This document shows, piece after piece, positions 20,390-30,460 of a stretch of 64,000 bases of DNA. Under the pieces are notes generated by a model. It worked only from the letters and a program-made list of their open reading frames with translations, was not told where the DNA came from and ran no database searches. The position numbers and the translations under genes are program-made. Source of the DNA: Amylostereum areolatum (Eukaryota; Basidiomycota; Agaricomycetes; Russulales; Stereaceae); contig SAXG01000042.1 in assembly GCA_012932865.1 (NCBI GenBank), positions 294,135 through 358,134 of the forward strand. Reading direction: 5' to 3'. The stretch's first letter is position 1. Each line of letters opens with the position of its first letter.

Positions 20390-22869
20390 TTAATTCCCGG
20401 ACTCGAACCCGACGTCGCGAGACAAAAGAGTAAACAGTTCCTCGGTTTCGAGGATCGAGGTGGGGGAGTTGTTAGTACCATCCAAGTCCATAGTATGTAG
20501 CGCATCGGAGCCGAAGGAGGAAGCGCGAATGTCTTCCGCATCGTTCGCCAACTCGAGCTCAGACTCAGAGACTGACCAACTCGACGACGAGTTGAGGCGA
20601 GCCTGTTTGAACAGATATTTGAGGATCTGAAGGCGCTCCATAACTGTCGGAGATAGACGGTTGCGTCGCATCGCGCACGTCTCTTTGCTCGACGAAAAAA
20701 CTCGCTCGCATGGAACGGCTGAAGCCTGTACTGCAAGAGCATCAAGGGCCACCCGGAACAGGGTCGGGAACTTGAGACGGCCAACGTTCTGACGGTATCA
20801 TGTTAGCATGGGCCCGTAACGGAGGGCTGAATATCTGAGAGACACACCTGCCAGTATATCACAAGATCAAAATAATCTTCGAGGACTTCGCCGGTACGGG
20901 CGGCTTCCTCTCGTCTCTCTCGTTCCGAATCCTGCATCCCCTGACATTCTGCACGCCACTCACGCAATTCCTTTTCAACGGTGGCGCGATCCCGCTCGAC
21001 AGCAGCAGCCTCACGTTGTGCATCGGTCATGAACACCATGTCAGCCACCGGGGATGGTTGCTCTGATGTTGAACGGCTTCCTGTTGAACTGAGCGAGGCC
21101 GAACGGTGGAGCGAGGCCGCACGGGCTTCCACGTCCATCGATCCTCGAGCAAGTCGTGACGCAGCGGGGGATGAGATTGAACGTGTAGACGGCGGGTGTG
21201 GTGACGGCCTCGCAGATACGGTGGCAGGCGGTGACGGTCCCAGGTTGGATGTCGCTGCTGACACAGCTCCAGTTGCGCCCTCGTGCCGCATGGAAGAGCG
21301 ATACTCGAGCATCTGTGTAAGATAGATGATGAACGAGGTGTTGTAAATATATCGAAGTCTGGGTACATACCACCTTCCTGAGCCGTTCTTCCGCCGCCAA
21401 CGCTTCGCTTTCTGGCCATCGGGAGTCGATAAATTGCAGACCCTTCATGGGGTTCATGGCTGGATACAGGATGAGTCTTGTGAAAAGCCTGAACATTCAT
21501 TCGGAAGGAAACATACCTATGGAAACCGTATAAATGGGTTTGCGGCGCTCTACTTCCATATACTGTTCGATTTTTCGGGCAGCTTCTTCGATTGCCGCGC
21601 TTATACGTGGGAGAGTGACTTGAAGATCTTGAAGCATTTGAAGAAGAAGCTCGTACGCTGGAAGAACTTGAGGTAGTGTGGGTGTCTGCTCAAATGAAAG
21701 CTGCTGTTGGACAAGATGTGGAACCGAAAGGAATTCACGGATGTCATATAGCACCGCAACGTCCTCTTGTGTAAGCATGATGTCCGCTGGAGCATTGTTC
21801 TTCAACATGAACCGGGTCACCGCCTATGGATACTCGGTGGTCAGTAATGTGCAGAGTATTTCTCATTCGATTCACACTCACCGGGGCCAGTTCGAGGACG
21901 CGGTCAACCATTCCGAAAGTCGATGACCAACGCGTGTCCACATCTCGTAAGAGCTGAACAACACGGAGTACTAGATCGGAACTGTCGGGCCAGTCCTTCG
22001 CTTCGTTTCCGTTCTTGATTGTCTGGAGCCACTGAACACGGCGAAACTCGGAGGCACGGCACCAGACAGCTGCTATGCGTGCCCTACCCACGGGATCCAT
22101 CGAGAGTGCTAGCGCGTACGCAGCATCGCTGATTGAGGATATATCAAATGGCGAGATATGAACGGGGGTAGGGCTGTCGGGGGACAGAGGGTCGGGATCC
22201 GGAGAAGATGATGAGAGTGACTTCAACGCTGTTTGAACAGCGATGTTCACAACATGGGGAAAGCAACTAGAGGGATTGTCAGGCGACATTTCTCGTGGGA
22301 TACTTGAAGCAAGAGCGTACCGTATGCGGTTATCGTCTGCGCTGAACCGAACATTGAACTCCGTTAGCAGACGCCGCTCAAGGGCAGCCATCATCGTATC
22401 ATTGTTCGATGCATTGTCGCAAGTGATGCAGCCAATCTAGGTACATGGTTACTGAGTGCATATCCATCAGCGAACAGAAAGAGACGAACCTTGTGCACAA
22501 TCCCAAGGGGTTTGATGATTCCCAAGAAAGCCTCTGCGAGGTTCTCGCCGGAATGCGAGAAGAGTACGTGGCGAAAAGCGATCAGCTGGGAGACATACGC
22601 TAGATGTTTCTTCCCGTCCGCTCCTGTGCGCTCCACGAAATAATGCGCTGTGACGGCCATAAACGAGTTGAGAGATGGGTCGGACCAGACATCCGTGGTG
22701 AATGAGATACGCCCCGGACAATTCTGGTGGGTATTTTAGCGCGATGCTCAACTGCTATATGGGATAAGCACGTACCTGCATTTCCGCGACCATCTTTCTA
22801 TACTCGATGCAGAATCGTTCATAAATCAAGTCGGTTACCTTTGTCCGGTGGGGTATGTCGGAATCCGTG
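20390..22869 (-). pseudogene. hAT transposase, C-terminal portion (disrupted gene)
   Basis: Continues the gene starting at 34510 beyond the F1a insertion. Exons are approximately 22869-22776, 22723-22490, 22436-21882, 21823-21517, 21459-21374, 21312-20851 and 20790-20390. Landmarks in order are SDIPHRTKV; FTTDVWSD with the first catalytic Asp; ITCDNASNND with the second; RDVDTRWSS with the conserved Arg-Trp; then a Ser- and charge-rich insert. The gene ends in the hAT dimerisation domain (ALDALAVQASAVPCERVFSS, RRNRLSP), followed by an acidic tail to the stop at 20390. No internal nonsense codons are needed, so the gene was probably intact until the retroelement landed. Exact exon borders are inferred from GT/AG and frame. 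Confidence 0.85.
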
Positions 22870-22874
22870 ATGTC

Positions 22875-23425
22875 TGTTAAGGACGGTCCTTATCACGTGA
22901 CAAGCGGCTCAGGCTACAGTACTCTTACGCGTGAGAGGTGGGATCAGGTGATCCAGACGTCTCGGTTTATACGAAGGTGAGGGTCAATAAGCGAAGCAGT
23001 AAGTCTTCACGGAAGACTTAGGCGAGCTTATCAACTTAGTTGGCTTGGGATTCTCTTTAGCGTTTAGAAGAGGAGGTTCTTATTAGAACAGTCCTGTATT
23101 TACAAAGAGAACGAGCTGAGGAATAGCTCGTTCGTTGAGCCTCCTTTTATATGAAAGGAGGTCGAGTAAATAAATGTACATAAGGCAACGATCGTATCAA
23201 GTATCTACGGGGACGCGACTGTGGCACAATCGTAGCTGTGTTGTCGACATGTCGACGAACTGTGGCACTGTCGGAGCTGTGTTGTCGAGATGCCGACGAG
23301 CTGTGGCGCGGTCGTGGCTATGTCGTCGGGACGGTTACGAGCTGGGGCACAGTCGTAACTCGTCGTTTAGCGACGTCCTTCCTAATAAGGCAACAGAAAT
23401 GAAGTACCTTGAACGAGTTGTAACA
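22875..23425 (-). repeat. F1a 3' LTR (551 bp)
   Basis: Read on the minus strand it begins TGTTACAACTCG and ends CGTCCTTAACA. U3 holds about four degenerate about 40-bp repeats built on GCTGTGGCAC...TGTTGTCGA (23215-23365). A TATA box (ATATAAAAGG) lies at 23143-23152. R/U5 contains a 21-nt perfect-arm inverted repeat around 23000-23020 and an inverted repeat of GAACGAGCT at about 23111-23134. Confidence 0.95.
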
Positions 23426-23658
23426 CTATCCCCCTCTCTAGAATCTACGTCTCGTAGAATCCTGAACCGAAGTGGTTCTAGCGGGATGTCTTGAACGTGT
23501 TGTCGGTCGGTCGCTCTTCGCCATTGGAGAAGGAATATGGTTGATGCGAGGAAGGTGAGGATCGTAAGTCCTACGATGATGCTGATGACGGCGATGAGCC
23601 AGCGAGGAGTGGGCGTATTGAAGATTGATAGATCGGGTGATTGTGTTGATTGCATCAT
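23335..23658 (-). CDS. F1a ORF5: small single-pass membrane protein next to the 3' LTR
   Basis: This 107-codon frame starts with ATG at 23658. It has a short polar N-terminus, a strong membrane helix at about residues 20-44 (WLIAVISIIVGLTILTFLAS, then TIFLL), a basic juxtamembrane WRRATDR and a polar tail. The last 30 codons lie inside the LTR, so the tail sequence doubles as LTR DNA. Its place between pol and the 3' LTR is that of envelope genes in errantiviruses. However, it is far too short for a fusion glycoprotein and shows no cleavage site or Cys pattern, so I call it a membrane ORF only. The hydrophobic helix is clear; expression is unproven. Confidence 0.5.
   Translation of the reverse strand: MMQSTQSPDLSIFNTPTPRWLIAVISIIVGLTILTFLASTIFLLQWRRATDRQHVQDIPLEPLRFRILRDVDSREGDSVTTRSRYFISVALLGRTSLNDELRLCPSS
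23426..23440 (-). promoter_or_regulatory. F1a polypurine tract
   Basis: On the minus strand AGAGAGGGGGATAG lies directly against the TGTTACA start of the 3' LTR. This is the RNase H-resistant primer position for plus-strand cDNA synthesis in LTR elements. Confidence 0.8.
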
Positions 23659-23730
23659 GCTTCTGGGTTTGTCGTTTTCTGATGTTCACTCTTTATATCC
23701 TTGCCCGGACCCTAACGATAGAATTCTATT

Positions 23731-24114
23731 CTATCGTTTCAACAACACTTCTACTACCTTTAGGTCCTCCCCGTTTATCGTAGTAGCCCCTAACCGATGC
23801 CCTATCCTCGCCGTCGTCGCGTGATCTGGGCTCTTGAACCGAGGCCCGCGCTTTCGGAAGAGTCCCTTGATGCCGGATCTTCCCTTCGACTCCTGCATAG
23901 CTTCTTCGTCTAAGCTTCTCGGCCTCTTCATGGCGCGAGCGACGTCCGGACGGTTTAGGAGTTCCGTGACTCGTTTGAGATGACGAAGGAGTTCTTCGTC
24001 CTGTGGGTCGGGCGTGGGAGTGCGCGAGAGGACGGGCGAAGGAGGAGGAGTGGTAGGAGGAGTGTGGTCGGTGGTGGAGAGGTTGCGCGACGAGGAGGTA
24101 AGAGTAAAAGACAT
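23731..24114 (-). CDS. F1a ORF4: 127-aa basic protein, unknown function
   Basis: ATG at 24114. The N-terminus is Ser/Thr/Pro-rich (TPPTTPPPSPVLSRTPTPDP). A predicted helical stretch (EELLRHLKRVTELLNRPDVA) leads to a basic C-terminal half with KRPRSLDEEAM and LFRKRGPRFK, which could act in nuclear localisation or nucleic-acid binding. It is separated from ORF5 by an imperfect palindrome near 23715-23741 (CGATAGAATTCTATTCTATCG-like). No homologous family is recognised. Existence as a gene is inferred from the ordered frame and non-random composition only. Confidence 0.4.
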   Translation of the reverse strand: MSFTLTSSSRNLSTTDHTPPTTPPPSPVLSRTPTPDPQDEELLRHLKRVTELLNRPDVARAMKRPRSLDEEAMQESKGRSGIKGLFRKRGPRFKSPDHATTARIGHRLGATTINGEDLKVVEVLLKR

Positions 24115-24529
24115 TTTTGTTGGTTTGGGCGGTGCGAGTGAGTTTGTTTAGACGATGTCTGAGGATGTTATCGTCTTTGTGACTTTCCTTTTATGCTTGC
24201 GATGTGGAGGAGCAATGATGTAATCATTGCCGTCAATCGTAAGCGGGAATCTCGTACATAATCAGACATGAGTCGTAAGTAAGCGATGCATCCAGTGCGT
24301 CGCTGGGAAAGATGCTAAGTGTTTCGCCTTCCTCATAGCGATAGGAACCGGTATAGTAGAGAAGTCCGAGGAAAATATGCGTACGAGTGAGGGCGCAGTC
24401 CGTGATCAGTCCGAGGAGTATCGTAAGGAGAAGTCGTAAATGCGGGATGATGGGAATGAGATGGAGACGTAACTGATGATGAGAAAAATGGTCCGAGTGC
24501 GTGTGATGGATGAAAGATCGTCCGTGCGC
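24115..24529. other. F1a spacer between ORF3 and ORF4
   Basis: No convincing frame. On the minus strand this is the region immediately upstream of ORF4 and downstream of ORF3. It could hold 5' leader or promoter sequence for a shorter transcript. Nothing specific is recognised. Confidence 0.4.
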
Positions 24530-26206
24530 TTACCAGGTCTCCGGCCAGTGAACCTTCGACTCTTCCACTTCTTGCAAGTCCCAGTCCTCTTCTTTCCAGA
24601 AGAGATCGTCGACGCGCCAAGAGTGGTTGAATCGCGAGGGAGGTTCCCGCTGAGTGCGGAGTGCCGCGTCCTCCCAGTACAGCCACTGTTCGGTGGCGTG
24701 TTGGGCGGCTTCGTGAGTCAGGCTTTCACGTCGCGTGAGGAAGCCCAGAAGCTGCCTGTGGGCGCGGGCGGTAGCGTCGGTACGTCGGAGGTGGGGGTGG
24801 GACATCAGTGTTCCTGGACCGTAGCTGGTATCCGGATGGCTCGGGCGAGGAAGAGGAGTCCGTGGTCGGAGAGGGTAGCATGACCGTGATCGGGGGAAGT
24901 GAGGGGGAGCGTTCTTGCGACGGGGACAGTCTCGGCGGAGATGGCCTCGCTCGTCGCATTTCCAGCAGCGTTTCCGCGGCTTCACAGGAATTGCGTCCCA
25001 CTGTTCCTGCGTCCACGTAGTCGGCTCGCCGCTCCATGGGTCCGAGGGATTCTCGGCTACTTCCTTCGTTTGGTCGTTCGCCGGATCGTCCTCTTCCTCC
25101 GCCGAACTGTCCAATTCCGTTGACTTGCACCCCTGTCTCCCGCGAGCTTGGATTTCCATCATCCGTTGGATTATCTCCTGGATCTTGTCGCAGTTCCTCA
25201 TCGCCCGACTTATCGGGGAAGTCGACGTCTCTGATCCGCTTGAGTGATCTTCCGTCGGAGTCGACAGATTCATGTTTACGTCGCTGTGGGGTGACTCGGG
25301 GATCTTGGGCGATGGGATCACTAGTGTGGTCGGGGTGTGGGCGTAGGAAGGAGGGATAATCAGGGGGGTTTCCGTTCCAAGGCATGGGAGCGTCGTCAAT
25401 AGAAGTTGGGAAAGGTGTTGGCGGTCTAGGCACCGCTGGCAGTGAGGAAGGTGCCCAAGGTACTCGTCGAGGATTTTCCGTTGGGAATCTTCTGGTCGGC
25501 TGTCTGGGGTCCGGGGGAGTACGGGGCTGTCCGATGTAGTTTCCGGGTATGTCGTTTCCAACGATGGGAGGCTGGACGAGGTTAACGTTGTTGAAGCCGG
25601 GGATGGGTATGGATCTTGGTGGAGTATGAGCGGTGACGGGCCGCGGAGGGGCGTTAGGAGGGTACGGGGATCTGGTGAGGGTGGTCGTGATGGGATCGGG
25701 TCGAATAGTGTAGCCCGGGGAGATGTGATGTCCATGGAAGATAAGGTCGATGTCGGGGCCTTCTTTCGAAGACATATGGGGAACTCCAGTAGTTTCCATT
25801 CGTCTTCGGAGGATTTCTCCTTCGTAGGCGGCACGGAAGGTGTGTCTTTCCCAGTTAAGCCAGTTAACTCTGAGTCCGACTTCAGTAAGGAATCTCCGGA
25901 GCTCTGCGACGTTGAGTATAGCTGCTGCGCTAGCTTCCGGAGTCGTCGAAGGAGTTTGACCTCCCTCTCTTCCATCTCGGTCGAGAGCGTTAGGTACCTC
26001 GAGTCTAGCTGCAGGAACTCCTTGTCGAGCATCTTGATGTGATTCTCTAAGATGCTCTGGACGTCGGCCGACTCCTGCCTGAGATCGCTGATCCGCTCCC
26101 TGGCCTGCTCGAGAGCTACTCCGGCTATCATGTGGGCTATCTGACTTTCTAGCATCGGGGAATCGGGCGTTGGGACTTCCGTTGCTCCGGGCAACGGGGA
26201 TTGCAT
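24530..26206 (-). CDS. F1a ORF3: coiled-coil and CCHC zinc-knuckle protein
   Basis: A 558-codon frame from ATG at 26206 to the stop at 24530. Residues about 18-98 are a heptad-like charged helix (ARERISDLRQESADVQSILE) predicted to form a coiled coil. The middle 120-330 is Pro/Ser/Thr-rich and disordered, with a CxxC at about 257-260. A CCHC zinc knuckle CWKCDERGHLRRDC lies at about 414-427 and is preceded by an acidic segment. The C-terminus is Arg/Pro- and Trp-rich. Coiled coil plus knuckle resembles a second Gag/nucleocapsid-like protein, although gag and pol are already present upstream. It sits after pol, where retroelements place env or accessory genes. Another long frame overlaps it (26426-24726) but looks like a compositional shadow. 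Confidence 0.65.
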   Translation of the reverse strand: MQSPLPGATEVPTPDSPMLESQIAHMIAGVALEQARERISDLRQESADVQSILENHIKMLDKEFLQLDSRYLTLSTEMEEREVKLLRRLRKLAQQLYSTSQSSGDSLLKSDSELTGLTGKDTPSVPPTKEKSSEDEWKLLEFPICLRKKAPTSTLSSMDITSPRATLFDPIPSRPPSPDPRTLLTPLRGPSPLILHQDPYPSPASTTLTSSSLPSLETTYPETTSDSPVLPRTPDSRPEDSQRKILDEYLGHLPHCQRCLDRQHLSQLLLTTLPCLGTETPLIIPPSYAHTPTTLVIPSPKIPESPHSDVNMNLSTPTEDHSSGSETSTSPISRAMRNCDKIQEIIQRMMEIQARGRQGCKSTELDSSAEEEDDPANDQTKEVAENPSDPWSGEPTTWTQEQWDAIPVKPRKRCWKCDERGHLRRDCPRRKNAPPHFPRSRSCYPLRPRTPLPRPSHPDTSYGPGTLMSHPHLRRTDATARAHRQLLGFLTRRESLTHEAAQHATEQWLYWEDAALRTQREPPSRFNHSWRVDDLFWKEEDWDLQEVEESKVHWPETW

Positions 26207-26232
26207 TAGCACCTGTGAGGAATCCAGGCGCT

Positions 26233-26487
26233 TTAGTTGGGGTTCTTCTGTGTGCTTCTAAGCGGCTTACCCCTTGTTCTTCCGTCTGGTCCTGACCTAG
26301 ACGGAGGAGATGCCGACTTAATTGCGAGGATAGTTGCGGATCGAGCGATGAAGCAGTCTCCGCAGAGGGCGCGTTCCTGTTGAGTGTGGTGTACTTTGTG
26401 ACAAACGAGGCGGAGGCGGTCGACATTGCTGGGAGTGACGATTGGATTGGTGGAAGAGGTGTTGGCTGCGTTTGGGGTGGTGGACAT
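26233..26487 (-). CDS. F1a small Cys/His ORF between pol and ORF3
   Basis: ATG at 26487, about 70 nt after the pol stop (26560), coding about 84 residues with LVCHKVHHTQQERALCGDC, a plausible zinc-binding cluster. It ends at 26233, 27 nt before the ORF3 ATG. A GTAAGC...CTCACAG pair (about 26273-26216) has intron-like ends of 58 nt. Joining there does not lead into the ORF3 frame, so an N-terminal exon of ORF3 is possible but unsupported. Confidence 0.35.
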   Translation of the reverse strand: MSTTPNAANTSSTNPIVTPSNVDRLRLVCHKVHHTQQERALCGDCFIARSATILAIKSASPPSRSGPDGRTRGKPLRSTQKNPN

Positions 26488-26559
26488 TGGTGCTCTGTCT
26501 CGTCGAACCCCAGGGGTTTTTATCCCCTCTCTTTGGCAGTGCATTCGCCTGAATGAGTT

Positions 26560-29500
26560 TCACCAGTGTTTTACTTTCGTCTTGCGTTTCTTTCGTCGTG
26601 TTGGCCTTCGCTCTTGTTGCGTTACAGTGATCTCGTCGAGATCAGTAGATTCTTCGTTGGTCTCTTTGATTGGCTTTGGTGGCAACCTCGGTGCCTTCGG
26701 GTTATTCCGGTGGAACTCTGTGATCGCATCTTTTGATCCTTCGAGATTAGATGCTGGTTCCCATGTGTTACCGGAGTCTGGGTAGCCTTTCCATTTTACG
26801 AAATAATGTAATGGTTCGGAATATCGTTTGTCTAGTTTCGAGGCTATTATTGTTTCTAGTTCATAGAGTTCTTCATCGTTTACTAGTTCCGGAGGCGGTT
26901 TTTCGTAAGCTTCGCCGTATTGTTCTGTTTATTTGAACGGAATTAACAGTCCCGCATGAAATACCGGATGTATTTTCCACTTCGCCGGTAGTTCTAAGCG
27001 ATAGGTTACTGGTCCTATTACTTTTTCAATTTTGAATGGGCCAAATCGTTTTGGTGCTAGTTTAGTTTTCGGGTATACCGTGTTAAGATTCTTTCCATCC
27101 AACCATACTTGGTCACCCTGTTTGAGTTGATCTCGCAGTGTGAACGTTTGATCATGCTGCATCTTCATTAATTTGGCAGCTATTTCTAGACTTGCTTCTG
27201 CGTTGTCCCATGCGTCCTTAAAGTTCTTTATTCTTTCTTCGGCTGTCGGTATTCGCGGATCGGTTGGTATTGCCGGGTTGAAAACCGGTTGATACCCGTG
27301 TAGGAGTTCAAATGGGGAAGCTTTCGTAGCTGAATGTTGTCTTATATTGTGTGCGAATTCCGCTTTTGGTAGAAGTTTTGCCCAATTCGTTTGATCTCCG
27401 TTGCAGAATGCTCGAAGATATTGTTCTAACTCTTGATTCACTCTTTCTGTTTCGCCGTCCGTTTGGGGATGATACGCTGTGCTGAGCGACGAGATAACTC
27501 CGAGACTTTCGCAGATGGATTGGAATACTTTGGATGCGAATTGAGGGCCTCTGTCCGATATCATTCTTTTCCATAGTCAAAATCGTCTGTAAACATTGTC
27601 GATCAGAAGATCAGCTGTCTCTTCTGCGTTGATCGTCTTTAGGCACGGTGTGAATACTGCGGTTTTGGTGAACCTGTCGACGACTACGTTGATCGAATCG
27701 AATCCATTGGAGATCGGAAGATCTGTAATGAAATCTGATGTGATTGTTTCCCATGGTCGTTCTGGTATTTCCGTAGGTTGTAGTGGATGTTTTGCCGGAT
27801 GCGTGACATTCTTTGTTGACTGGCATACGGGACATCCTTGGACATAGCTTTTTACGAAGGAAATCATCTTCGGCCACCAAAAGTTTCTCTGTACCAGTTC
27901 TAAGGTTTTCATCTCTCCTGGATGTCCAATCGTTTGGAGATCATGATGCGATTTCAGGATCATACGTCGCAGTTCGAGATTCTGTGGTACGTAGATCTTT
28001 CCTTTCCTGATGATCAGATCGTTCTCGAAGTTCCAATCTTCGATTCCTTTTGCAAGGGTACGTGGTCCTGATTTTTTGATCGTATCCAACGCTGTCCAAA
28101 TTTCATCATCCAGGTGTGAGAAGTTCCTTAGTTCTCTGAGAAGCTCTTTATCCCCGATTGCTTCAACAGTTCCCCTTCCGGTAGCTCTTGCCTTGAATAT
28201 CGAAGGATGGAGCAGGATTCGTTCGTCGTTATCTGGAATGTCTTCTTTATGATCTGATCTTCTAGAAAGTCCGTCCGCTTTGTTTGTACTTCCTGGTTTG
28301 TGCACCAGGGTGTAGTTGAAGCGGGATAGGTACAGGCTCCATCGCGCTTGTCGTCGATTAAGTTTCTGTGCTGTTGTAAAATATTCTAGATTCTTATGGT
28401 CTGTCCAGATTTCAATCTTGTGGTTTGCTCCTTCTAGATAGTGTCGCCAGTGCTCTAGGGCTTTTACCACTCCCAAGAGTTCTTTGTCGTATATTTCGTA
28501 ATTCTGTTCTGCCGGTGACAATGATTTGGACAGGTACGCGACCGGATGCCATCTTTCGGTTTCGTCCGGTTGTGATAGGATAGCTCCGTACGCGAAGTCA
28601 GAGGCATCGCTTTCTATGCGGAACGGTTTGTTCTCGTCAGGCATGATTAGGACTGGGGATGATGTGAATTCGTGTTTCAGCCTGTTGAAGGTGTTTTCAC
28701 ACTCGGTTGTCCAGTTCCAGTCATGGTCCTTCTTCGTGAGTTGGAATAGTGGTCTCGCGATCTTAGAATAATCCTTGATGAAACGTCGATAGAAGTTTCC
28801 AAATCCGAGGAATGATTGGACTTCTTTTACCTTCTTCGGTGTAGGCCATTCCGATAGTCCTTGAACCTTGATTGGGTCCATCTGTACCTTATTATGTGTG
28901 ATTATCACGCCTAGGTACTCGATTGATGATTGTTCGAAGAAGCACTTTTCTGGTTTCAGGAACAGATCGTTCCGTTCCAGAATTTGAAGGGTTTCTCTCA
29001 TCAGTTTTCTATGTTCGTCGAGTGTTTCTGTGAATATCAATATGTCGTCCATGTATACCACTACCTTTCCCGTGTCTATTAATCCTTTGAATAGTGCGTT
29101 CATCATTGCTTGGAACGTTGCGGGCGAGTTGGTTAGTCCGAAGAACATCACCATTGGTTCGAACAGGCCTCTGTTTGTCTTGAACGCGGCTTTCCATTGA
29201 TCTCCTTCTTTGATTCGAACATTGTTGTATCCCCATCGGAGATCGAGCTTTGAGAAGATCTTAGCATCTTTGAGTTTGTCGATGAGATCCGAGATGAGCG
29301 GGATCGGGTATTCGTTTTTTACCGTGATGGAGTTGAGATAGCGATAGTCTTGTACTGGTCGAAGAGATCCATCTTTCTTCTTGATGAAAAAGAAGGGCGA
29401 CGATATCTCTGATTTTGATTCTCGGATGTATCCTTTTCGTAGATGTTCGTCTATGAACGTATCTAATTCTTTTCGTTCTGGTACCGTCATTGGATACACT

Positions 29501-30450
29501 TTGCAATTCCGAGGTTTCCATCCTTCGGTCAGGTCTATCGCATGATCCCAAGGTCTACTGATTGGGAAGCGTTCCGACGCTTTCTTTTCGAATACCTTTT
29601 GATACTGTTTGTAGCTAGATGGAATCATCTCGTCGAGTGTCTTCTTCTTTTCTCCCATGGCTGCTCTTTCTGCGAGTTCTTGTGCTTTAGTTGCTCTCAC
29701 GGTTATCCAGGCACTAGTTTCGTTCGTTTCTTCTGCGACTGGTATCGCTTCTATGTTAGTTTTCCCGTAGAACGTTCTGATCGTCTTGATCTCGATGAGA
29801 TCAGAATCGATTTCGGAATCTTCTTGTTCCTCTATCATTGCGTGATGGTTTGCCTTCTGTTCTTCGAACGATGGTAGGAAGGGTTCGTCCTTTCCTTGGA
29901 CGGTCATTGTTTTACTCGTAGTGGAGCACGTACCTGGACATGTCTGTAGTGTAATCTGTCTCTTTCTCCAATCGATGCTAGGATTGTGTTTTTTGAGCCA
30001 AGGGGTTCCTAAGATTACTTCATCTCCTCCTAGGGCTGTGACAAATAGTCCTAGGTTTTCGCGGTGAGTTTCTCCGTTGATTCCTTCCATTGTCATCGGA
30101 AGGTACACCTTTTGTTTGATCTCTCCCAAAGTGTTTCGAGATCCATCAACGTTGTATATCGGTATCGGTTTCTTAAGTTGGATCAGATTCATCTTGTGTT
30201 TTCGCACGAAGTCTGGATGGATCAGGGTGCTACTGGCTCCGCTATCTAGCAGTGCTTTTGCTGCGGCTTTACGGAACTTTCCATGAAACATAACAGGTAT
30301 ATGAATTGATGGGGCGTGCGCCGCTCCATCTTGGTATGACCTTATATACACTGTTCTATTTATGTCATCCCCTGTTTCCTGCACAGGAGATTGATTTGAA
30401 AAGTTCATTGTCTGTGTCCTTTCAACAGCCGCGGTTGAAGGACGGTTCAA
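26560..30450 (-). CDS. pol: F1a pol: protease, RT, RNase H, integrase, chromodomain (two in-frame stops)
   Basis: One frame of 1,297 codons, begun by -1 slippage at the gag stop. Numbering from 30450: protease DSG at 69-71; RT fingers [18 protein letters not shown] at 353-370; YMDD at 466-469; RNase H Asp in IESDASDF near 614; integrase HHCC near 834-876. The catalytic DD35E is D906, D966 and E1002. The chromodomain follows near 26870-26700 (YELETIIASKL, HYFVKWKGYPDSGNTWEP). Two stops interrupt it: TGA at 27577-27579 (the F1b copy reads GGA here, so a single nonsense change) and TAA at 26929-26931, just before the chromodomain. Otherwise intact over 3.9 kb, consistent with a young copy. Confidence 0.93.
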
Positions 30451-30460
30451 AAACCCTGAT
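30443..30460 (-). promoter_or_regulatory. F1a gag-pol -1 frameshift site
   Basis: Gag ends CAG-GGT-TTT-TGA; pol in the -1 frame reads TTG-AAC from 30450. Five consecutive T residues over the stop permit a one-base back slip. F1b (about 58004-58021, minus) keeps GGTTTTTGAA exactly. Confidence 0.65.

Noticed and set aside
23335..23658. Interpreting the F1a membrane ORF as an envelope glycoprotein
   Set aside because: Too short, no signal peptide plus ectodomain, no fusion peptide, no Cys pattern. Only the position and one helix are suggestive.
24726..26426. A 566-codon minus-strand frame overlapping ORF3 of F1a almost completely
   Set aside because: It is Pro/Arg/Ser-rich without domains, whereas the other frame has a coiled coil and a CCHC knuckle. 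In biased sequence a second open frame is common. Conservation across copies would be needed to revive it.
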